Positions 7,724 to 11,683 of a stretch of 11,683 nt of DNA are shown here, one piece after another. Source of the stretch: Clostridia bacterium (GTDB taxonomy: Bacteria; Bacillota_E; SLMV01; PUMD01); assembly GCA_007128555.1 (NCBI GenBank), contig SKXF01000064.1, positions 1 through 11,683 of the forward strand. Direction: 5' to 3'. The position numbers were made by a program, and so were the translations under genes. The stretch's first letter is position 1, and every line of letters starts with the position of its first letter. The notes beneath the pieces are model-generated. The model worked only from the letters and a program-made list of their open reading frames with translations, was not told where the DNA came from and ran no database searches.

Positions 7724-9022
7724 ATGGAACGGGTGCTGATCAAAAACGGACGCATTATCGATCCGGCCAACTCAAGGGACGGAATCGCGGACTTGCTCGT
7801 CGAGGGAGGCAAGGTTGCTGTCATCGGTGACAACATGTCCGTCGACGGAGCAGAGGTCATCGATGCCACAGGATGCATCGTGACGCCAGGTTTTATCGAC
7901 ATACACACCCACCTGCGCCAGCCCGGCCTGGAGTATAAGGAGGATATTGCCAGCGGCACGCGGGCAGCCGCACGGGGTGGCTACACGTCGGTGGTCAGTA
8001 TGGCCAACACAGACCCGGTCATCGACGATGAAGCCGGAGTTCGCTTCATCTCGGGTGTTGCCGAAAGGGAGGGTGTCGTTCGCGTATACCCAATGGGTTC
8101 GGTCGCCCGGGGGCAGAAGGGCAGGGACATCGCCGAGATGGGTATCATGATCGAGGCGGGGGCGAGGGCCTTTTCCGACGACGGGCATCCCATCGCCTCC
8201 GGAAGGATCATGCAGTTGGCCCTGCAGTACAGCGGGATGTTTGGTGTCCCCATCTGCGTACACGAGGAAGACCCGTCCCTCAGTGCCGGTGGCGTGATCA
8301 ACTGGGGACGGGTTTCGACGATCATGGGTCTGCCCGGGATGCCCAGCGCCGCAGAAAGTGCCATGGTGGCGCGGGATCTCGAAGTGTGCCGGATGGTCGG
8401 GGGGCATCTTCATATCGCCCACGTCAGTGCAGCCCGATCAATCGAAATGATCCGGCAGGCGAAGGCCGAGGGTTTGCATGTCACCTGCGAGGTCACGCCC
8501 CATCACCTGACCCTCACCGAGGACCTGGTCAGGGAGAGCAAGTATGACACCAACACCAAGGTCAACCCGCCCCTGCGCACCGAAGAGGATCGCCGGATCC
8601 TTGTCGCTGCCCTGAACGAGGGCGTCATCGATGCGATTGCCACCGATCATGCTCCCCACAGTTTCGACGACAAGGACCAGGAATACCTCTACGCAGAGTT
8701 CGGCATATCCGGGCTGGAGACGGCTTTCTCCCTGCTGCATGATCGGCTGGTCATGACGGGAGAGATCACCTTTGGGCGGCTGATCGAGGCGCTGACCTGG
8801 GCACCTGCGTCTATTTTCAAGCTCCCCGGGGGAACCCTGGGAGATGGGGAACCTGCCGATGTCACCATCCTTCGAACCGATCGAGAACGGGCGGTCAACC
8901 CGGCGGATTTCGCCTCGAAGGGGCGCAACACGCCCCTGGTGGGATGGAGCCTCACCGGTTCCGTTGAGACGGTTCTGGTCGGTGGGAAGACGGTTCTGCG
9001 CGATGGCGCTCTGACATGTTGA
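7724..9022 (+). CDS. pyrC: Dihydroorotase (PyrC), multifunctional-type class I
   Basis: PyrC reversibly cyclises carbamoyl aspartate to dihydroorotate. The 432-residue amidohydrolase has the metal ligands expected of the Bacillus-type enzyme. These are His61 and His63 in DIHTHLRQPG, an Asp around 152-153 in FSDDGHP in place of a carbamylated lysine, His180 in ICVHEED, His233 in LHIAHVSAA, and Asp308 in IATDHAPHS. KVNPPLRTEEDR is also conserved. The ATG at 7724 begins one base after the pyrB stop and follows GGGGGTGG. A GTG at 7712 would add four residues and is less likely. The gene overlaps pyrK by 7 nt. Confidence 0.97.
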   Translation: MERVLIKNGRIIDPANSRDGIADLLVEGGKVAVIGDNMSVDGAEVIDATGCIVTPGFIDIHTHLRQPGLEYKEDIASGTRAAARGGYTSVVSMANTDPVIDDEAGVRFISGVAEREGVVRVYPMGSVARGQKGRDIAEMGIMIEAGARAFSDDGHPIASGRIMQLALQYSGMFGVPICVHEEDPSLSAGGVINWGRVSTIMGLPGMPSAAESAMVARDLEVCRMVGGHLHIAHVSAARSIEMIRQAKAEGLHVTCEVTPHHLTLTEDLVRESKYDTNTKVNPPLRTEEDRRILVAALNEGVIDAIATDHAPHSFDDKDQEYLYAEFGISGLETAFSLLHDRLVMTGEITFGRLIEALTWAPASIFKLPGGTLGDGEPADVTILRTDRERAVNPADFASKGRNTPLVGWSLTGSVETVLVGGKTVLRDGALTC

Positions 9023-9816
9023 ACGGATCGGGTGGCCTGTTCCGTGCGGTGGTCCGTGAGCGTCGTCGCGAGGGCGACGCGGCCCACCTGGTCCTTGAAC
9101 CCGGGGCGGGATTTGATCCCGCACCGGGCCAGTTCGTGCACGTCAGGCCTGCGGACACCGGAGGGACGGATCCCCTTCTTCGCCGTCCCTTCAGTGTCAG
9201 CGACTGGGAACCGGGAGCAAACCGGATGCACCTGCTCGTCCGGCCCGTCGGCCGGATGTCATCGCAGCTGTCCCAGCTCGGCCCGGGCGATCTTCTTGAC
9301 TGCATGGGGCCCCTGGGCCGGGGTTTTCCCCTGCCCTCCGGCGACGGCCGATGCATCCTGGTGGCGGGGGGTGTGGGCGCGGCTCCCCTGATCCTGCTGG
9401 CGCGTAAGCTGGCCGGGGCTGGGTTGACCCCGGAGGTTTTCCTGGGAGCCCAGACCGAGAAGAACCTCGTTGGGCCCGCTCTCTTTGCAAGCGCGGGCGC
9501 GGTGGTGTCGATCGCCACCGATGATGGGTCGGCGGGTGAGAAGGGCCTGGTCACGGATGTCCTGGCCCGTCATCTGCCACAAGGAGAGGGGGTCGCCGCC
9601 GTCTACAGCTGCGGACCCCGGCCCATGCTGGCCGAGGTGGCCCTGATGTTCTCTGCGGCGGACGCCTATGGCTCCTTCGAGGAATACATGGCCTGCGGGG
9701 TGGGTGCCTGCAGGGGCTGTTCCATCGCCGTGGGGGATCCAGGCGGTCCGACCCGCTACGCCAGGGTGTGCAAGGACGGCCCCGTGTTTTCCCTGAAGGA
9801 GGTGCTGTTCGAATGA
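9016..9816 (+). CDS. pyrK: Dihydroorotate dehydrogenase electron-transfer subunit (PyrK)
   Basis: PyrK carries FAD and a [2Fe-2S] cluster and passes electrons from the PyrD flavin to NAD+. The 266-residue protein has a ferredoxin-reductase-like FAD domain with RRPFSVSD, an NAD-binding LVAGGVGAAPLI segment, and a C-terminal cluster domain CGVGACRGC plus a fourth cysteine in RVCKDGPVF. The ATG overlaps the last codons of pyrC, and no good ribosome site is visible, so it probably relies on coupling with pyrC translation. It overlaps pyrD by 4 nt, as expected for partners made together in a heterotetramer. Confidence 0.97.
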   Translation: MLNGSGGLFRAVVRERRREGDAAHLVLEPGAGFDPAPGQFVHVRPADTGGTDPLLRRPFSVSDWEPGANRMHLLVRPVGRMSSQLSQLGPGDLLDCMGPLGRGFPLPSGDGRCILVAGGVGAAPLILLARKLAGAGLTPEVFLGAQTEKNLVGPALFASAGAVVSIATDDGSAGEKGLVTDVLARHLPQGEGVAAVYSCGPRPMLAEVALMFSAADAYGSFEEYMACGVGACRGCSIAVGDPGGPTRYARVCKDGPVFSLKEVLFE

Positions 9817-10727
9817 GGGATTTGCATGTGCCGTTGGGTCCGTTGACCCTCAAGAATCCCCTTGTCGCTCTCTCGGGCACCTTCGGTTTCGGATCCGACT
9901 ATGGGGATATGCTGCCCCCCGAGACGTTCGGTGCGGTGATCGTCAAGGGCACATCCCTGCTGCCTTGGCCGGGGAATCCTCCCCCCAGGATCCTGGAGAC
10001 GCCCTCGGGCATGCTCAATGCCATTGGCCTGGAGAACCCGGGAGTCCAGGAGGTCATCGAGGTTCACCTGCCGCCCCTTCTGCGCTGCGACACGGCCGCC
10101 ATTGTCAACGTGGTCGGTAAGACCGTGTCCGAGTACGTCGCGGTTGCCAGGGAACTGGATGGCGTCGAGGGTCTGGCAGCCCTTGAACTGAACATCAGCT
10201 GCCCCAACGTCGCCGCCGGAGGCATGAGTTTCGGGGTTTGCCCAGACACTGCGTCCGAGCTGGTCTCGTCGGTCCGGGAGGTGACGGACCTGCCCCTCCT
10301 GGTGAAACTGACCCCCAACGTGACAGACATCGCCGGGTTGGCCCGGGCGGTGGAGGCTGCCGGGGCGGATGTGATCAGCCTGATCAACACCCTGGCGGGC
10401 ATGGAGATTGACGTTGAGGCAGGGCGGCCCGTCCTGGGCAATGTGTTCGGAGGACTCTCGGGTCCTGCGATTCGGCCCGTGGCCCTTCGCTGCGTCTGGC
10501 AGGTCTATGACGCGGTGCAGATTCCCGTGCTGGGCCTCGGTGGAGCGAGTTCCTTCCGGGACGTGATCGCCTTCATGCTGGCCGGGGCATCGGCAGTGGG
10601 TCTTGGGACCGCGTTGTTCTCGGATCCATCGCTGCCGGGGTCCATCCTGGCAGAGCTGGGCGAATACCGCGCTGACGGGCGTGACTGGCCCGTCGGCGAT
10701 GCGCACAGAGAAAGGGGAGGACCATGA
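9813..10727 (+). CDS. pyrD: Dihydroorotate dehydrogenase, class 1B catalytic subunit (PyrD)
   Basis: PyrD oxidises dihydroorotate to orotate with FMN; with PyrK it uses NAD+. The 304 residues fit the soluble class 1 family, and there is no N-terminal membrane helix as in class 2. LKNPLVALSGTFGFG, the ELNISCPN segment with the catalytic cysteine near residue 130, VKLTPNVTDI, SLINTLAGMEID and the phosphate-binding GLGGASS region are visible. Cysteine as the base is typical of class 1. The ATG at 9813 overlaps the pyrK stop (ATGA) behind AAGGAGGT. A longer frame from 9768 lies inside pyrK and is not used. The gene is followed by pyrF with a 4-nt overlap. Confidence 0.97.
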   Translation: MRDLHVPLGPLTLKNPLVALSGTFGFGSDYGDMLPPETFGAVIVKGTSLLPWPGNPPPRILETPSGMLNAIGLENPGVQEVIEVHLPPLLRCDTAAIVNVVGKTVSEYVAVARELDGVEGLAALELNISCPNVAAGGMSFGVCPDTASELVSSVREVTDLPLLVKLTPNVTDIAGLARAVEAAGADVISLINTLAGMEIDVEAGRPVLGNVFGGLSGPAIRPVALRCVWQVYDAVQIPVLGLGGASSFRDVIAFMLAGASAVGLGTALFSDPSLPGSILAELGEYRADGRDWPVGDAHRERGGP

Positions 10728-11428
10728 TAGCAAAAGATCGTATCATCGTTGCCCTTGATACACCCAGCAGCGAGATAGCCCTCGGGCATGTTTCTGCCCT
10801 GATGCCGGGGATCTCGCAGTTCAAAGTGGGGCTGGAGCTTTTCTGCTCGGCCGGTCCCGGAGTGATTGAGAAGCTCAGCGATTTGGGCGGGAGGGTGTTC
10901 CTGGATCTGAAGCTGCACGACATCCCCAACACCGTGTCGGGAGCGGGCAGGGCCCTCAGCCATGCCGGGGTCTGGATGACCAACCTCCATGCCAGCGGCG
11001 GTCCCGAGATGATGGGTGCTGCCCGGGAGGCCCTTCCCGATACCTTGCTCCTGGCCGTAACGGTGCTCACGAGCCTGGACCAGGAGGTCCTGTCCAAGTA
11101 CCTGGGGATCCAGATGAGCGTCGAGGAGACGGTCAGCCGCTGGGCTGCGAGGGCTGAGATGGAGGGATTGGACGGTGTGGTCTGTTCTCCGCGGGAGATT
11201 GAGGCCGTTCGGTCCGCCGTCGGGAGCGACTTCCTGGTGGTCACACCCGGTATCCGGCCGGCCTGGTCGGAGATGGGGGATCATCGCCGGGCCACGTCTC
11301 CGCGTGAAGCCCTTCAGCGGGGAGCGGATTACCTGGTCATCGGGCGCCCGATCACGGGAGCCGGCGATCCCCGGGAGGCCGTCAGGCGCGTGGTCAACGA
11401 GATCGAAGGGGAGGATGATGAGCAGTGA
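10724..11428 (+). CDS. pyrF: Orotidine 5'-phosphate decarboxylase (PyrF)
   Basis: PyrF removes CO2 from OMP to give UMP, the last step of the pathway. The 234-residue protein fits the bacterial group I family. It shows IIVALDTPS at the N-terminus, FKVGLELF, the catalytic block DLKLHDIPNT (Asp61, Lys63, Asp66), VTVLTSLD, VCSPREIE, TPGIRP and the phosphate-binding VIGRPIT. The ATG overlaps the pyrD stop (ATGA) after GGGGAGG. The end overlaps the GTG of pyrE by 4 nt. Confidence 0.98.
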   Translation: MIAKDRIIVALDTPSSEIALGHVSALMPGISQFKVGLELFCSAGPGVIEKLSDLGGRVFLDLKLHDIPNTVSGAGRALSHAGVWMTNLHASGGPEMMGAAREALPDTLLLAVTVLTSLDQEVLSKYLGIQMSVEETVSRWAARAEMEGLDGVVCSPREIEAVRSAVGSDFLVVTPGIRPAWSEMGDHRRATSPREALQRGADYLVIGRPITGAGDPREAVRRVVNEIEGEDDEQ

Positions 11429-11683
11429 ATACCTCGGAAGCGATGGAGCGCGACGAGATGTTGCAGTTGTTCCGAGACACGGGCGTCCTGCTGGATGGCC
11501 ATTTCCGGTTGACCTCGGGCCAACACAGCCCCCAGTTTCTGCAGTGTGCCCAGATCCTGAGATGGCCGGAGCATGCAAGGCGGTTGACCCGAATGATGGC
11601 GGATCCCTTCCGGGACGCCGGGGTGAACAAAGTTGTGGGGCCCGCGCTGGGCGGGATCATTCTCTCCTACGAGGTGGCCCGCC
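11425..11683 (+). CDS. pyrE: Orotate phosphoribosyltransferase (PyrE), 3' end outside the window
   Basis: PyrE transfers phosphoribose from PRPP to orotate, giving OMP for PyrF. Only the first 86 codons are present. They show EMLQLFRDTGVLLDGHFRLTSG, HSPQFLQCAQIL and VGPALGGIILSYEVAR, which resemble the Thermus-like PyrE subgroup rather than the Bacillus form. The PRPP motif would lie beyond the edge. The start is GTG at 11425, overlapping the pyrF stop, with GGGGAGG about 10 nt before it. An ATG at 11443 is an alternative. The position right after pyrF fits the usual pyr order. Confidence 0.9.
   Translation, partial: MNTSEAMERDEMLQLFRDTGVLLDGHFRLTSGQHSPQFLQCAQILRWPEHARRLTRMMADPFRDAGVNKVVGPALGGIILSYEVAR

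Noticed and set aside
9768..9812. Upstream extension of pyrD by 15 codons
   Set aside because: It lies wholly inside pyrK without a ribosome site, whereas ATG 9813 has AAGGAGGT and matches the family N-terminus.
9756..10733. Long open frame of 325 codons on the minus strand opposite pyrD
   Set aside because: It is a mirror of the GC-rich pyrD codons. The product is rich in Pro, Arg, His and Gln with no family motif, and pyrD is unmistakable.
10505..11578. Open frame of 357 codons on the minus strand across pyrD-pyrF-pyrE
   Set aside because: It spans three well-supported genes on the other strand and has no recognisable motif or ribosome site, so it is a composition artefact.

Overview
This is a GC-rich bacterial chromosomal segment that looks like core metabolism rather than a mobile region. 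It carries two nucleotide/cofactor biosynthesis operons arranged back to back. The signs of lineage are an FMN riboswitch with an intrinsic terminator, a PyrR protein with a matching PyrR-binding RNA loop, and a pyrK-pyrD (class 1B, NAD-linked) dihydroorotate dehydrogenase. These are typical of Bacillota and related anaerobic lineages such as Synergistota. I cannot fix the phylum from sequence alone. No IS element, phage gene, CRISPR array, rRNA or tRNA was seen.

Layout. (1) 1-1104 (+): the 3' part of a protein with two tandem GGDEF domains, the first degenerate. (2) 1105-1356: short intergenic region with hairpins. (3) 4787 down to 1357 (-): a complete riboflavin operon ribD-ribE-ribBA-ribH, preceded by an FMN riboswitch (about 4975-4839), a perfect 9-bp terminator (4828-4807) and a plausible promoter (5021-4993). 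(4) 5220-5588 (+): an unrecognised 122-residue protein with a strong Shine-Dalgarno (SD) sequence. (5) 5589-5937: non-coding stretch with strong inverted repeats. (6) 5938-6226: a near-consensus promoter, a PyrR-binding loop and a possible leader ORF. (7) 6227 to the window end (+): pyrR-pyrB-pyrC-pyrK-pyrD-pyrF-pyrE, with pyrE cut by the window edge.

How the genes work together. The rib operon encodes all the dedicated enzymes from GTP and ribulose 5-phosphate to riboflavin, except the intermediate phosphatase. FMN should shut it off through the riboswitch. The pyr operon encodes aspartate transcarbamoylase through OMP decarboxylase, hence UMP synthesis from carbamoyl phosphate. carA/carB are not in the window. 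Nearly all pyr genes overlap or abut, suggesting translational coupling. The FMN made from riboflavin is also the cofactor of PyrD.

The most unusual point is the pyr leader. The PyrR loop ends just before a strong SD, and no classical U-tract terminator is visible. The SD serves an open leader frame that runs 8 nt past the pyrR start codon. This suggests translational control through a coupled leader peptide, which is an inference that can be tested.
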